In this document: one piece after another, positions 9,000 through 18,882 of the stretch
How positions within the stretch are numbered: the stretch's first letter is position 1
Layout of the letters: each line of letters opens with the position of its first letter
Translations under genes and position numbers: made by a program
The notes under the pieces: generated by a model
Told to the model about the DNA's origin: nothing
The model's input: the letters and a program-made list of their open reading frames with translations, nothing else
Database searches by the model: none
Source of the DNA: Bacteroidota bacterium
GTDB lineage: Bacteria; Bacteroidota; Bacteroidia; Bacteroidales; JAGONC01
Assembly (NCBI GenBank): GCA_026391695.1
Contig: JAPLDP010000035.1
Coordinates: 16,138-80,137 of the forward strand
Reading direction: 5' to 3'
Length of the DNA: 64,000 bases

Positions 9000-10319
9000 T
9001 TATCTATAGGTTAAGACAAATTCGGCTTTCTCCAATTCCTTCCAGAATGTAGGGTACGATTTGCTAACGACGCCGGAATCGAGTATGCTGATCTTCCCCG
9101 ATTTCAATGCAAGTGGAGCAAATGCCATGGCCATGCGGTGATCATGGTAACTATCAAGAAGGGCTGATGGATTGACAGGATCATGGCTTTCGCCGATCAA
9201 CAAAGAATCATTGTTTTCTCTCCACAAGTTAAAATTCATTTTCCCTAATTCACTGCACAGTGCCGATATCCTTGGTGATTCTTTTATTTCCAAGTTTCTA
9301 ATACCTTTCAGGCGGGCAGGGATATTCCGCGCAGCGCATGTAACCGCAACAGCCGGCACCAGGTCGGGATAATTACTAAAATCAAATTCGAAATAGTCAA
9401 CGCAATTACCTGTCCTTATCAATTTTGCGCCCCCGGCTTCAAAAAGTGTCTTTACCCCCAATCTTTCAAATACCTGAATCAGGATTGCATCACCCTGTAT
9501 ACTTTCCTCCGGCAGGTTTTTAAGCATCAGGTCTCCATCATCCGCAAGGGCAACTGTTTCGTACCAAAATGAAGCTGAAGACCAATCGGTTTCAACTGAA
9601 ATATCGTTGGGTATATAGTCCTGATAAGATACCATATAGCGGTTTTCATTCCGCACGACATCTACATTAAATTTATTGAGGAGTTTAATGGTCATATCGA
9701 CGTATGGGCGTGATGCGATCTTATTCAAAACTTGAATCTCCAGGCCATTTCTCATTGCAGGTGCCACCAGAAGAAGCGCTGTAAGGAACTGGCTGCTGCG
9801 GCTGGCATCCAGGGTGATTTTTCCTCCGGGTAAAGGTCTTCCATTTATCAAAATGGGTGGAAATCCTTTTTTCGCAGTACACTTAATATGTGCACCCAGT
9901 GCAATCAAAGCCTCGACCATTTCGCTGACAGGTCGTTGCTTCATACGTTCAGAGCCAGTCAGTATATAACAACCAGGAGTTACAGATAGAAGAGCAGTGA
10001 GAAAACGCAGGACGGTACCGGCATCACGTGCATCCAATACCAAAGGAACTATTTTATCTTCCACAACTGAAGGAGAAAGAGGAAGGGAGTTCGGTACAGG
10101 AATCTTGAAACCTGGAGATTGATGGGCAGTCCCAATGACTTTTTCTACGAGTTCCTGCATGATCCGCGTATCTTCGGCATCAGAGAGGTTATGGATCAGG
10201 AATGGATGGTGGCATAGAGACCTGATGACCAAAAGACGGTTGCTGATGCTTTTTGAAGCAGGTAATTCCACTATTCCATTTACAATGGCATTTTTCTTAT
10301 AAATATCCAGAATGATCAC
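9000..10319 (-). CDS. aroA: 3-phosphoshikimate 1-carboxyvinyltransferase (EPSP synthase)
   Basis: 439 residues. Sixth step of the shikimate pathway: phosphoenolpyruvate plus shikimate-3-phosphate to EPSP. Diagnostic motifs include LPASKSISNRLLVIRSL near residues 19-35 (shikimate-3-phosphate binding), DAGTVLRFLTALL, SSQFLTALLLVAP, and YHDHRMAMAFAPLAL near the C-terminus. The start codon is GTG (10317-10319). The gene lies 53 bases downstream of aroB on the same strand, so two shikimate steps are adjacent at the end of the porX-tsaE-ald-aroB run. Confidence 0.94.
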   Translation of the reverse strand: MIILDIYKKNAIVNGIVELPASKSISNRLLVIRSLCHHPFLIHNLSDAEDTRIMQELVEKVIGTAHQSPGFKIPVPNSLPLSPSVVEDKIVPLVLDARDAGTVLRFLTALLSVTPGCYILTGSERMKQRPVSEMVEALIALGAHIKCTAKKGFPPILINGRPLPGGKITLDASRSSQFLTALLLVAPAMRNGLEIQVLNKIASRPYVDMTIKLLNKFNVDVVRNENRYMVSYQDYIPNDISVETDWSSASFWYETVALADDGDLMLKNLPEESIQGDAILIQVFERLGVKTLFEAGGAKLIRTGNCVDYFEFDFSNYPDLVPAVAVTCAARNIPARLKGIRNLEIKESPRISALCSELGKMNFNLWRENNDSLLIGESHDPVNPSALLDSYHDHRMAMAFAPLALKSGKISILDSGVVSKSYPTFWKELEKAEFVLTYR

Positions 10320-10372
10320 AAAAACGCTAATTGCAGACGCAAGCTGTTAATATTCCATCAGTCTTGAAACTT

Positions 10373-11449
10373 TTACTTTAATCCGGAATAAAAATCCAGA
10401 CTTTCCATGATGAATTCGTCGCTGCACCACTGATCAATCATTGCATTTCCGATAGTAGGCAGGAGGGTCACATTGATCCTGTTTCTATCATTCTTCTTAT
10501 CATATCTGATAATTTCAAGAAGTGCCGATCTATCGGTATCCGACAGGTTATAATGGTCAAAATTTCCAAGGATATAAGTGATAATCTCGTCCATAGATTT
10601 GACTGATAATCCCCTGATTTTATTTGATAAATAGGATTCACAGATCATACCCATTGCGACGGCATGTCCATGTGTGAGCCTGTTATCTCTTTTCATCAGC
10701 GAGAGAGTTTCAAAAGCATGTCCAAAAGTATGTCCGAAATTCAGTCTGCGACGAAGACTTTTCTCATAGGGATCATTTCTTGCTACATTATTTTTGATTT
10801 CAACCGATCGCAATATCAGATTTTCCCATGAAGTAATATCTTTAAAGGAAAGGTTTCGTATTATTTCCCAGTATTGCTGGTCCATGATAAGGGCATGTTT
10901 AATCATTTCAGCGAATCCTGAAAGTTTTTGCTGATTAGTAAGGGTATCACAAAACGAGGGGATGATAAATACGGCTTCAGGGTGGGAAAAAACGCCTATC
11001 TGGTTCTTAAGGTCAAAAAGGTTGACGCCAACCTTCCCTCCTATTGCTGCATCGACCTGTCCAAGTAAGGTAGTAGGAATATTGACATAGCTAATTCCTC
11101 TTTTAAAGGTAGAAGCTACAAAGCCCCCCATGTCGGTAATAACACCTCCACCGATGTTTACCAGAACCGACTTTCTGTCGGCATTCACGTTCAGCAGGTG
11201 CTGCCATAATTCGATACAAGTATTGATATCTTTGTTTTCTTCGCCACTTTTTACTTCAATGATCTTTGCTTTGCTGAACGCACCGACTTTATTTCTGACA
11301 AGGGGAAGACATAAGTTTTTTGTATTCTCATCGACGAGGATGATCACTGTTTCCTCCCTGACATCGGGGTTTCGAAAAAACATCTGAATTTCTTCAAAAA
11401 TATCTTCTCCAATATAAATGGTGTATGTTTCTGACCTGAGTATGCGCAT
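10373..11449 (-). CDS. aroB: 3-dehydroquinate synthase
   Basis: 358 residues from the ATG at 11449 (MRILRSETYTIYIG); a TTG two codons upstream is also open but less likely. The NAD-dependent, metal-containing enzyme turns DAHP into 3-dehydroquinate, the second shikimate step. Motifs seen: NIGGGVITDMGGFVAST (nucleotide-binding glycine-rich loop), NIPTTLLGQVDAAIGGKVGVN, GFAEMIKHALI and RRLNFGHTFGHAFE, which carry the zinc-binding Glu and His residues. It starts 15 bases after ald ends and precedes aroA. Confidence 0.94.
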   Translation of the reverse strand: MRILRSETYTIYIGEDIFEEIQMFFRNPDVREETVIILVDENTKNLCLPLVRNKVGAFSKAKIIEVKSGEENKDINTCIELWQHLLNVNADRKSVLVNIGGGVITDMGGFVASTFKRGISYVNIPTTLLGQVDAAIGGKVGVNLFDLKNQIGVFSHPEAVFIIPSFCDTLTNQQKLSGFAEMIKHALIMDQQYWEIIRNLSFKDITSWENLILRSVEIKNNVARNDPYEKSLRRRLNFGHTFGHAFETLSLMKRDNRLTHGHAVAMGMICESYLSNKIRGLSVKSMDEIITYILGNFDHYNLSDTDRSALLEIIRYDKKNDRNRINVTLLPTIGNAMIDQWCSDEFIMESLDFYSGLK

Positions 11450-11464
11450 GGTCAACGTACATTT

Positions 11465-12688
11465 TTAGTGATAGGCTGCCATAAGTAATTCGATATCCTG
11501 ATAAGGTAAGGCAAAGGTGTTGCTAATCATCATTTTTGTGATGGTTCCATTGAATAGATAAACGCCATGGCGCAGACCCTTATCAGATCTAAGCAGGTTG
11601 TCGATGCCGCCTTCCTCACCCAGCTTGAGCAACATTGGGGCAAGAAAATTACTCAGAGCGTAAGAAGCCGTATGAGGCACCCTGGAAGCGATATTCGGCA
11701 CACAATAATGTGTTATGTCCCATTTCCTGAATACCGGGTTGGCATGTGAAGTAACCTGAGAGGTTTCGATACAGCCTCCCTGATCAATGCTGACATCAAT
11801 GATCACAGAACCATAAGACATCTGGCGGACCATATCTTCCGTAATGATGACAGGAGCCTGGGTTTCACACGAGTGGATGGCACCGATGACGACATCGGCT
11901 GTTTTCAGGGCATCAAGTAAAACCTTAGGTTGTATGATAGATGTAAATATCCGGGTATTAATGCTATTTTGTAAACGGCGCAGTTTATAAATGGAGTTAT
12001 CAAAAACCTTGACTGTGGCTCCAAGTCCAAGAGCCGCACGCACGGCATACTCCCCGACAGTCCCTGCTCCAAGTATAACGATTTCTGTTGGTGTAATGCC
12101 TGTGATACCACCCAGCAGACAACCTTTTCCAAAGCCGGGTTTGCTGAGGTATTCAGCTGCTATAAGAACAACAGTGCTTCCGACTATCTCGCTCATTGAA
12201 CGCCGTAAAGAGTAAGAATCAGCCTTATCCTTGATATATTCATAAGCCAGGGCTGTCATTTTCTTATTGATCAGTTTCCTGAAAAAAATTTCCGTCTGTC
12301 CGGCTAAATGAAGTGCTGAAAAAAGTGTTTGTTTGGGCTTCAATAATTCGATCTCTTCGGATAAAGGGGGCGACACTTTAATAATGATATCAGCATCATA
12401 CACTTCCTGAGGCGAATAAACGATGTGAGCACCAGATTCACTGAACTTATTGTCGCTGAAATAGGCGGCATCTCCAGCGCCCGACTCCACAAGCACGACA
12501 TGGCCATTGGCAGCAAGTAAGCCCACTGCTTGCGGCACCAGCGCTATTCTATGTTCGTGAGAAGAAATTTCCCGGGGTACACCTATTTTCAAACAGGATT
12601 TTCTCCTTGTGACCTCGAGAATCTCCTCCTTAGGCATCAATTTTCCGGATTGCGACATGCGGATAATATTATCTTGCTCAGCAAGCAT
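11465..12688 (-). CDS. ald: Alanine dehydrogenase
   Basis: 407 residues. The N-terminal catalytic domain begins LKIGVPREISSHEHRIALVP at about residue 34, the standard alanine dehydrogenase/transhydrogenase signature, and the Rossmann nucleotide-binding loop is EIVILGAGTVGEYAVRAALGLG. The product interconverts L-alanine and pyruvate plus ammonia with NAD. About 30 extra residues precede the conserved core, a common feature of Bacteroidota homologues. It is 1 base from the tsaE stop and 15 bases before aroB, so it lies inside a tight operon. Confidence 0.9.
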   Translation of the reverse strand: MLAEQDNIIRMSQSGKLMPKEEILEVTRRKSCLKIGVPREISSHEHRIALVPQAVGLLAANGHVVLVESGAGDAAYFSDNKFSESGAHIVYSPQEVYDADIIIKVSPPLSEEIELLKPKQTLFSALHLAGQTEIFFRKLINKKMTALAYEYIKDKADSYSLRRSMSEIVGSTVVLIAAEYLSKPGFGKGCLLGGITGITPTEIVILGAGTVGEYAVRAALGLGATVKVFDNSIYKLRRLQNSINTRIFTSIIQPKVLLDALKTADVVIGAIHSCETQAPVIITEDMVRQMSYGSVIIDVSIDQGGCIETSQVTSHANPVFRKWDITHYCVPNIASRVPHTASYALSNFLAPMLLKLGEEGGIDNLLRSDKGLRHGVYLFNGTITKMMISNTFALPYQDIELLMAAYH

Positions 12689-12689
12689 A

Positions 12690-13106
12690 TCAATAAGTTA
12701 TCATTCGGCTCTGGTCTGTTTGATCGACTTCAATTTTGATATATACGAAATTTTCAGGTAAAAGTTCCTCAAATTTTTCAGGCCATTCGATCATGCAATA
12801 TGACCCGCTGAATAAATAATCTTCATAGCCCAGATCCATCAATTCATTTGCACTTTTCAACCGGTATAAGTCAAAATGATATATGCTTTCCCCTTTAGCG
12901 GTCATGTATTCATTGATAATGGAAAAAGTCGGGCTGTTCACCACATCCATTACACCAAGAACACGGCACATAGATTTTATAAAAGTAGTCTTGCCGGCAC
13001 CCATTTTCCCATAGAAACCAAAAACACGATGACCAGGATAATGATTAATGATCCGGCGGGAGATGCTATCAAGTTCAGTGATATATTTGCAAAGAACAGA
13101 TTCCAT
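12690..13106 (-). CDS. tsaE: tRNA threonylcarbamoyladenosine biosynthesis ATPase TsaE
   Basis: 138 residues, the usual TsaE size. The Walker A loop is GKMGAGKTTFIKS, and the characteristic SPTFSIINEY and YHFDLYRL follow, then IEWPEKFEELLP. TsaE hydrolyses ATP to drive the TsaBD complex that places t6A at position 37 of ANN-decoding tRNAs. The gene is 15 bases downstream of porX and 1 base upstream of ald. Confidence 0.94.
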   Translation of the reverse strand: MESVLCKYITELDSISRRIINHYPGHRVFGFYGKMGAGKTTFIKSMCRVLGVMDVVNSPTFSIINEYMTAKGESIYHFDLYRLKSANELMDLGYEDYLFSGSYCMIEWPEKFEELLPENFVYIKIEVDQTDQSRMITY

Positions 13107-13121
13107 TTTGATCTATAAATT

Positions 13122-14684
13122 TCAGGATACAGATTTCGGACTTAGGGTGATAAATGGGATAAGCATCTCTTCTATCGAAATTCCCCCGTGCTGAAATGTA
13201 TTCCTGTAATAGTTCACATAATAATTATAGTTATTGGGGTAAGCGAAGAAATCATTTCTCCTGCAAAAGACATATGCTGAGCTGACATTTGATCTCGGTA
13301 AATAAGCATCGTCAGGATTCCTGACCTCGAACACTTCACGTTTCTGGTAATTGAGGCTTTTCCCTGATTTGTACCTGAGGTTTGTCGTAGTGAATTTGTC
13401 CCCCACAATTTTAACAGGATTCTGGACTCTGACAGAACCATGATCAGTTGTAATAATGAGTTGAGCACCTTTTTCCGATAAATACCGGATAATTTCCAGC
13501 AAAGGAGAGTGTTCGAACCAGGATAAAGTAATTGAACGATAAGCCGGTTCGTCGTCAGCCAATTCGCGGATGATATTCATTTCAGTTCTGGCATGTGAAA
13601 GCATATCTACAAAATTATAAACAATAACGTTCAATTTATTATTGAAAAGATTGGGCAGATTATCGAGAAGCCGGCGACCTACATTAAGGTTCAAGACCTT
13701 TGTATAGGAGAACTTAATATCTTTACCAAAACGTTTAAGCTGCTCTGCGAGCAATTGCTCTTCAAACTGGTTCTTGGTTCCTTCATCCCCTTCACTCAAC
13801 CAATATTGAGGATACTTTTTTTCGATTTCAGAGGGCATTAATCCTGAAAACAAAGCATTCCTTGCATATTGTGTGGTGGTAGGCAGGATGCTGTAATACA
13901 AATCCTCCGTTTCAGTGCGGTAATACCCTTCAATGATAGGCTGCAGTACTTTCCACTGATCATAGCGCAAATTATCTATCAGTATCATAAACACCGTCCT
14001 GTTGGTATTCAAAAAGGGGAAAACCTTTTCTCTCATAAGGGTATGAGACTGCACCGGTCGTCTTTCAGATCTGCCACTAATCCAGGAAAGATAATTGGAT
14101 TCAATAAATTTAGAAAAGACCTGGTTGGCCTCTTCTTTTTGTGTCCGGAGGATTTCTACCACACTTTCATCCTGTGCATTTCCCAGTTCAAGTTCCCAAT
14201 AGGTCAATTTCCGATAGATATCAACCCACTGCATATAATCCAGATTATTGGTTATCTCCATGCCAATGTTACGGAACTCCTGCTGATAGTTATGTGTAGT
14301 TTTTTCACTGACGAGCTTTTTGGTATCCATATTCTTTTTAAGGCACAGGAGCAACTGTTTTGGATTAACCGGTTTTATCAGATAGTCGGATATTTTTGAC
14401 CCAATTGCGTCTTCCATGATAGTTTCCTCTTCACTCTTAGTGATCATGACTATCGGCAGATTGGGATATTTGTTTTTCATGAGCGACAGTGTTTCAATGC
14501 CTGATAAACCCGGCATCTGTTCATCAAGAAAAACAATATCGAAAGGACGTGACATCAACAGGTCAAGAGCTTCATCACCGTTATTGGTTGTATGGACCTC
14601 ATAGCCTTTTTCTTCCAGAAATAAAATATGGGGTTTGAGGAGTTCAATTTCATCATCAGCCCATAAAATGCTTATTTTTGTCAT
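13122..14684 (-). CDS. porX: PorX: response regulator with PglZ (alkaline phosphatase-like) domain
   Basis: 520 residues from the ATG at 14684 (MTKISILWADDE); a longer open frame to 14771 adds a tail with no similarity. Residues 1-120 are a receiver domain with acidic pocket WADDE, phospho-acceptor Asp54 in FLDEQMPG, a TK pair at VMITKSEEE and KP in YLIKPVNPK. The rest is a PglZ domain of the alkaline phosphatase superfamily with FMILIDNLRYDQW and IITTDHGSVRV metal-site motifs. PorX is the cytoplasmic regulator of the type IX secretion system, working with PorY and the sigma factor SigP in Porphyromonas gingivalis. T9SS cargo is encoded elsewhere in the window. It heads the minus-strand run, divergent from the HD gene. 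Confidence 0.93.
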   Translation of the reverse strand: MTKISILWADDEIELLKPHILFLEEKGYEVHTTNNGDEALDLLMSRPFDIVFLDEQMPGLSGIETLSLMKNKYPNLPIVMITKSEEETIMEDAIGSKISDYLIKPVNPKQLLLCLKKNMDTKKLVSEKTTHNYQQEFRNIGMEITNNLDYMQWVDIYRKLTYWELELGNAQDESVVEILRTQKEEANQVFSKFIESNYLSWISGRSERRPVQSHTLMREKVFPFLNTNRTVFMILIDNLRYDQWKVLQPIIEGYYRTETEDLYYSILPTTTQYARNALFSGLMPSEIEKKYPQYWLSEGDEGTKNQFEEQLLAEQLKRFGKDIKFSYTKVLNLNVGRRLLDNLPNLFNNKLNVIVYNFVDMLSHARTEMNIIRELADDEPAYRSITLSWFEHSPLLEIIRYLSEKGAQLIITTDHGSVRVQNPVKIVGDKFTTTNLRYKSGKSLNYQKREVFEVRNPDDAYLPRSNVSSAYVFCRRNDFFAYPNNYNYYVNYYRNTFQHGGISIEEMLIPFITLSPKSVS

Positions 14685-14900
14685 GTATATGATAGATTGA
14701 TTAAGAGTATATATTAGGTTTATTGAGTTGGCATGGCCAGCAGTCAGTATATAAAGATGGGCAAAAAACAATTATCCGTGACTAATGACTGGTCGCTGAC
14801 GATTTAAACCACCAATGCGATATCATAGCTAAACAGCAATAATGTCGATAAACTTGAATTTATTGTGTAACAAGAATTTTTAACACAAAAATAACTCATT

Positions 14901-16154
14901 TTGGCCAGGCATTCGTCATTCAATAAAAGGAAAATCATCAACGATCCTGTTTATGGTTTTATTGCCATCCCCAGCGAGCTGGTATTTGATATCATTGAAC
15001 ATCCGTATTTTCAGAGGTTACGGCGTATCAATCAATTGGGTCTGACCCACCTGATCTATCCTGGCGCCCTGCATACCCGATTTCATCATTCCCTTGGTGC
15101 AATGTACCTGATGCGTCAGGCAATTGAAACACTCAGGTCAAAAGGTAAAAAAATCACAGATGAAGAAGCGAGCGGGGCATTAATAGCCATCTTATTGCAT
15201 GATATAGGCCATACCCCATTTTCGCACACGCTGGAAAACCATATTATTTTTGGCATTAATCACGAAGAGCTCACGGATTTGTTTATCCGACGATTCAATG
15301 ATATCTTCAATGGGCAATTGTCAACAGCATTAGAAATCTTTCGCAACAGCTACCCAAAGAGTTTCCTGCACCAGTTGGTTTCGAGCCAGCTTGATATGGA
15401 CAGGCTGGATTTTCTGAAACGTGACAGTTTCTATACAGGAGTTTCAGAAGGTGTAATCAATACTGACCGGATCATTGATATGCTCGACGTTGTAAATGAC
15501 GAACTGGTTGTTGAAGCTAAGGGTATTTATTCCATTGAAAAATTTATTGTTGCACGACGGCTGATGTATTGGCAGGTATACTTGCATAAAACCGTCATTG
15601 CCGCTGAAAAGATGTTGATCAGTATATTAGAGAGAGCAAGATTTCTAACGAAGATGCATTCTGATCTCTTTGCTACACCAAATTTGGCAAAGTTCCTTAA
15701 AAACACTTACAGTAAACATGATTTCGCTTATAATAAGTCACTGCTGGATTCCTTTGCAGAACTGGATGATAATGACATCATGGCCTCCATTAAAGTGTGG
15801 GCCGGTCATGACGATAAAATACTTTCCAGTCTATGCCGTGATCTTATCCTAAGACATCTGTTCAAGATTGAGATCCAGCGTATGCCATTCGACGAGAATT
15901 ACATCCAAAGTCTGAAGGAGAAAGTCTGCAAGTCATATCAAATCGATATGAGCGAGTCAGAATATTTTGTCATCACCGATGTTATAGCAAATAGTGCTTA
16001 TAATCCATTCAATGATAAGATAAAAATATATTACAAGGATGGAAGCGTGATAGATATTATCGAAGCCTCAGACCAGCTCAATGTTGCTGTGCTGTCGAAC
16101 ACAGTGACCAAATATTTTTTATGTTACCCAAAAACGTTGTGTGATACGAACTGA
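14901..16154 (+). CDS. HD-domain phosphohydrolase (dGTPase-like, COG1078)
   Basis: 417 residues, TTG start at 14901; no in-frame ATG exists between it and the upstream stop at 14892. The HD signature is complete: HTRFHHSLGAMYLMRQA for the first His and LLHDIGHTPFSHTLE for the HD pair, followed by SSQLDMDRLDFLKRDS, which supplies the last Asp. Family members hydrolyse dNTPs or other nucleotides; the real substrate is not predictable. In Bacteroidota this gene commonly precedes lpxD, as it does here 205 bases upstream. It is divergent from porX, with 216 bases between the starts. Confidence 0.88.
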   Translation: MARHSSFNKRKIINDPVYGFIAIPSELVFDIIEHPYFQRLRRINQLGLTHLIYPGALHTRFHHSLGAMYLMRQAIETLRSKGKKITDEEASGALIAILLHDIGHTPFSHTLENHIIFGINHEELTDLFIRRFNDIFNGQLSTALEIFRNSYPKSFLHQLVSSQLDMDRLDFLKRDSFYTGVSEGVINTDRIIDMLDVVNDELVVEAKGIYSIEKFIVARRLMYWQVYLHKTVIAAEKMLISILERARFLTKMHSDLFATPNLAKFLKNTYSKHDFAYNKSLLDSFAELDDNDIMASIKVWAGHDDKILSSLCRDLILRHLFKIEIQRMPFDENYIQSLKEKVCKSYQIDMSESEYFVITDVIANSAYNPFNDKIKIYYKDGSVIDIIEASDQLNVAVLSNTVTKYFLCYPKTLCDTN

Positions 16155-16187
16155 AGCTTTTATCACTTGTATGAATCCTTCGGAAGT

Positions 16188-16226
16188 TATAACTCCTTAT
16201 TCCTCCCTGGGAGGCGGAATGTTATA
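16188..16226. terminator. Hairpin after the HD gene, possible terminator
   Basis: Nested inverted repeats: TATAAC (16188-16193) with GTTATA (16221-16226), ATTCC with GGAAT, and CCTCC with GGAGG near the loop. It lies 33 bases past the HD stop and before the lpxD promoter. There is no T tract directly after it, so termination is an inference. Confidence 0.4.
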
Positions 16227-16311
16227 CCCTTCGTTTTCAGCGGAATTGTCCAACTTATAAATTTCAATGCATTATGTTCTTGAAATTTAAGTCGCACGAA
16301 GAAAAATCATC

Positions 16312-16319
16312 TATATTTG
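16312..16319 (+). promoter_or_regulatory. -7 promoter box of the lpxD-lpxC/fabZ-lpxA operon
   Basis: TATATTTG matches TAnnTTTG and lies 40 bases before the lpxD ATG. The -33 element is weak (TTTA at 16286-16289). A seven-codon open frame at 16337-16360 follows it and overlaps the lpxD start as TGATG. Confidence 0.45.
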
Positions 16320-16359
16320 CAATTGAAAATTTTTGCATGTATAGCATATCCGCCTGCTG

Positions 16360-17391
16360 ATGAATTTTACCGCCCGGCATATAGCACAGATACTTGATGG
16401 GAATATTGAAGGTAATCCTGAGGCCATGGTGAATGGCCTTTCAAAAATTGACGAGGGTTTGCCCGGGACTTTAAGTTTTTTAGCTAATCCGAAATACACG
16501 CCTTTCATCTATAAAACAAAGGCAACAGTGATTATTGTCCATAAGAATTTTGTTGCAGCACAGCCTTTAAACAGCACATTAATCCGTGTTGAAGATCCTT
16601 ATCTGTCGTTTGCCAAACTTCTTGAATTATATAACCATATGACATTTTCAAAGACCGGCATTTCTTCAAATGCACTGGTATCTAATTCAGCTAAGTTAGG
16701 AGAAAATATATTTGTTGGTGATTTCACATGCATTGGTGACGATTCGGTGATTTGTGATAATGTTAAAATCGATTCTCAGGTATTCATTGGTGATCATGTG
16801 GTTATTGGGGATAACACAGTCATTTATCCAGGGGTGAAGATATATTCCGGCATGCTGATAGGCAAAAACTGTATTTTCCAATCGGGCGTGGTTATCGGTT
16901 CTGATGGTTTTGGATTTGCGCCCCAGTCCGATAACCAGTACAAAAAGGTTGCCCAGATTGGCAATGTGATAATTGAAGATAACGTTGAGATCGGTGCTAA
17001 TACTACTATCGACAGGGCGACACTCGGGTCCACTATCATCCATAGCGGTGTTAAGCTGGACAACCTGATTCAGATTGCACATAATGTTGAGATCGGAGAA
17101 AATACGGTTATTGCTGCACAATCAGGCATTTCCGGATCTACAAAGATTGGAAAAAATTGTATGATCGGGGGGCAGGTAGGGATTATCGGACATCTTACCA
17201 TTGGCGACAATGTAAAAATCGCAGCCCAGTCGGGTATCGGGTCAAATATTAAAGACGGGCATATTGTAATGGGCTCACCGGCTTTTGACATATCCAAGTA
17301 CAAAAAATCATATGTTCATTTTCGAAACCTTGATTTATACATAAAAAAACTGGAAGAGCTGGAAAATTTGATAAAAGGAAAAGACAAATAA
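16360..17391 (+). CDS. lpxD: UDP-3-O-(3-hydroxyacyl)glucosamine N-acyltransferase LpxD
   Basis: 343 residues. The N-terminal uridine-binding domain (residues 1-100, with [18 protein letters not shown]) is followed by a left-handed beta helix of hexapeptide repeats ([39 protein letters not shown]) to about 300 and a C-terminal helix ([11 protein letters not shown]). LpxD adds the N-linked acyl chain in lipid A assembly; [10 protein letters not shown] near residue 240 holds the catalytic His region. It is the first of the contiguous lpxD, lpxC-fabZ, lpxA genes. Confidence 0.94.
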   Translation: MNFTARHIAQILDGNIEGNPEAMVNGLSKIDEGLPGTLSFLANPKYTPFIYKTKATVIIVHKNFVAAQPLNSTLIRVEDPYLSFAKLLELYNHMTFSKTGISSNALVSNSAKLGENIFVGDFTCIGDDSVICDNVKIDSQVFIGDHVVIGDNTVIYPGVKIYSGMLIGKNCIFQSGVVIGSDGFGFAPQSDNQYKKVAQIGNVIIEDNVEIGANTTIDRATLGSTIIHSGVKLDNLIQIAHNVEIGENTVIAAQSGISGSTKIGKNCMIGGQVGIIGHLTIGDNVKIAAQSGIGSNIKDGHIVMGSPAFDISKYKKSYVHFRNLDLYIKKLEELENLIKGKDK

Positions 17392-17478
17392 TACCTGATA
17401 ATCCACAATCAAATAACAGAAGTTGCATTCAGATTAGATTAAGAAGAGTCGATACAGATAATTCGCAATCAAATTTAT

Positions 17479-18882
17479 ATGGCTGAGAGACAAAAGACCA
17501 TAAAAAATTCCATATCGATATCAGGAGCCGGATTGCATACAGGAAAGAATGTAACGCTGACTTTCAAACCTGCTCCCATCAATCATGGCATAACCTTCAT
17601 TCGTACTGATATTGATGGCAGGCCGGTCATTTCAGCAGATGTCGACAATGTTGTGGACACTACGCGCGGAACCACGCTGGCAAAAAACGGAGCAAAGATC
17701 ATAACTGTTGAACATGTTCTTGCCGCAGTGGCAGGTTTATGTATTGATAATTTAATTATCGAGGTGGATTGTTCTGAAACACCAATTCTTGACGGAAGCT
17801 CCAAATATTATGTCAATGCCCTTATCGAAGCCGGAATTGTGGAACAGGACACATTCAGGCACTATTTCACCATAGATACCAATTTATCCTTCACCGATTC
17901 ACAGAACAAGATAGAGATGCTTGTCATCCCGGATCAAAAACTCAGGTTTTCGGTAATGATCGATTATGAAACGAATGTGCTGGGTACCCAGCATGCTATT
18001 CTGGATGATATTTCACTTTTTAAGGAAGAGATTTCAGATAGCCGGACATTCGTTTTCCTGCATGAGCTTGAGTTTCTTTTGCAGAATAATCTGATTAAGG
18101 GGGGTGATGTCAGTAATGCCATTGTTTTTGTTGATAAAGTTGTTTCACTGGAAGAGCTCGATCGTCTGGCAGAACATTTCCATAAATCGGAAGTGAGTGT
18201 ATTGAAAGAGGGTATTTTGAATAATGTCAATCTCCATTTCCCCAATGAACCCGCCCGGCATAAATTGCTAGATCTAATAGGGGACATCTCGCTTATCGGG
18301 ATGCCCATAAAGGGTCACATCATCGCCAAGAGGCCGGGACATTACGCAAATGTGGAACTTGCCAGAGTAATAAAACAACATATCAAAAAAGAAGCCCGTC
18401 GGTTTAAAGCGCCGGTCGTCGATCCAAACAAGCCCCCTCTTTATGATATTAATGACATTCAGAAATTCCTTCCACACCGTCCACCTTTCCTGCTGGTGGA
18501 TAAGATACTCGAGATCAATGATACAGAAGTCATTGGCCTTAAAAATGTCACAATGAATGAATCTTTCTTTGTAGGACATTTCCCAGATGAGCCCATAATG
18601 CCGGGTGTATTGCAGGTTGAAGCGATGGCACAGGCAGGAGGCATACTTATCCTTAGCACCGTGCCAAATCCCAAAGAATATATCTCCCTTTTCCTGAAGA
18701 TCGAAAATGTCAAATTCCGGCATAAAGTAGTTCCGGGAGATACGTTGGTTTTCAAACTTGCGCTTGTTTCCCCTGTCAGAAGAGGCATATGCCACATGAA
18801 AGGGATGGCTTTTGTTGGCGACAAAGTGGTCACCGAGGCAGAATTGATTGCACAGATCACAAAACGAGTAAACGCAAAATAA
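17479..18882 (+). CDS. lpxC/fabZ: Bifunctional UDP-3-O-acyl-GlcNAc deacetylase / 3-hydroxyacyl-ACP dehydratase (LpxC-FabZ)
   Basis: 467 residues, a natural fusion typical of Bacteroidota. Residues 1-300 are LpxC: SGAGLHTGK at the start, zinc ligands His79 (VEHVLAA), His261 and Asp265 (HKLLDLIGD), catalytic His288 in KRPGH. Residues 320-467 are FabZ: IQKFLPHRPPFLLVDKI, catalytic His367 (VGHFPDEPIMPG) and Glu381 (QVEAMAQAGG). LpxC commits UDP-3-O-acyl-GlcNAc to lipid A; FabZ dehydrates hydroxyacyl-ACP for fatty acid synthesis, so the fusion puts both users of hydroxyacyl-ACP under one expression unit. Its TAA overlaps the lpxA ATG by one base. Confidence 0.96.
   Translation: MAERQKTIKNSISISGAGLHTGKNVTLTFKPAPINHGITFIRTDIDGRPVISADVDNVVDTTRGTTLAKNGAKIITVEHVLAAVAGLCIDNLIIEVDCSETPILDGSSKYYVNALIEAGIVEQDTFRHYFTIDTNLSFTDSQNKIEMLVIPDQKLRFSVMIDYETNVLGTQHAILDDISLFKEEISDSRTFVFLHELEFLLQNNLIKGGDVSNAIVFVDKVVSLEELDRLAEHFHKSEVSVLKEGILNNVNLHFPNEPARHKLLDLIGDISLIGMPIKGHIIAKRPGHYANVELARVIKQHIKKEARRFKAPVVDPNKPPLYDINDIQKFLPHRPPFLLVDKILEINDTEVIGLKNVTMNESFFVGHFPDEPIMPGVLQVEAMAQAGGILILSTVPNPKEYISLFLKIENVKFRHKVVPGDTLVFKLALVSPVRRGICHMKGMAFVGDKVVTEAELIAQITKRVNAK

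Noticed and set aside
18789..18881. Longer N-terminus for LpxA
   Set aside because: It lies inside lpxC-fabZ in another frame; the ATG at 18882 overlapping the stop gives the normal LpxA start.
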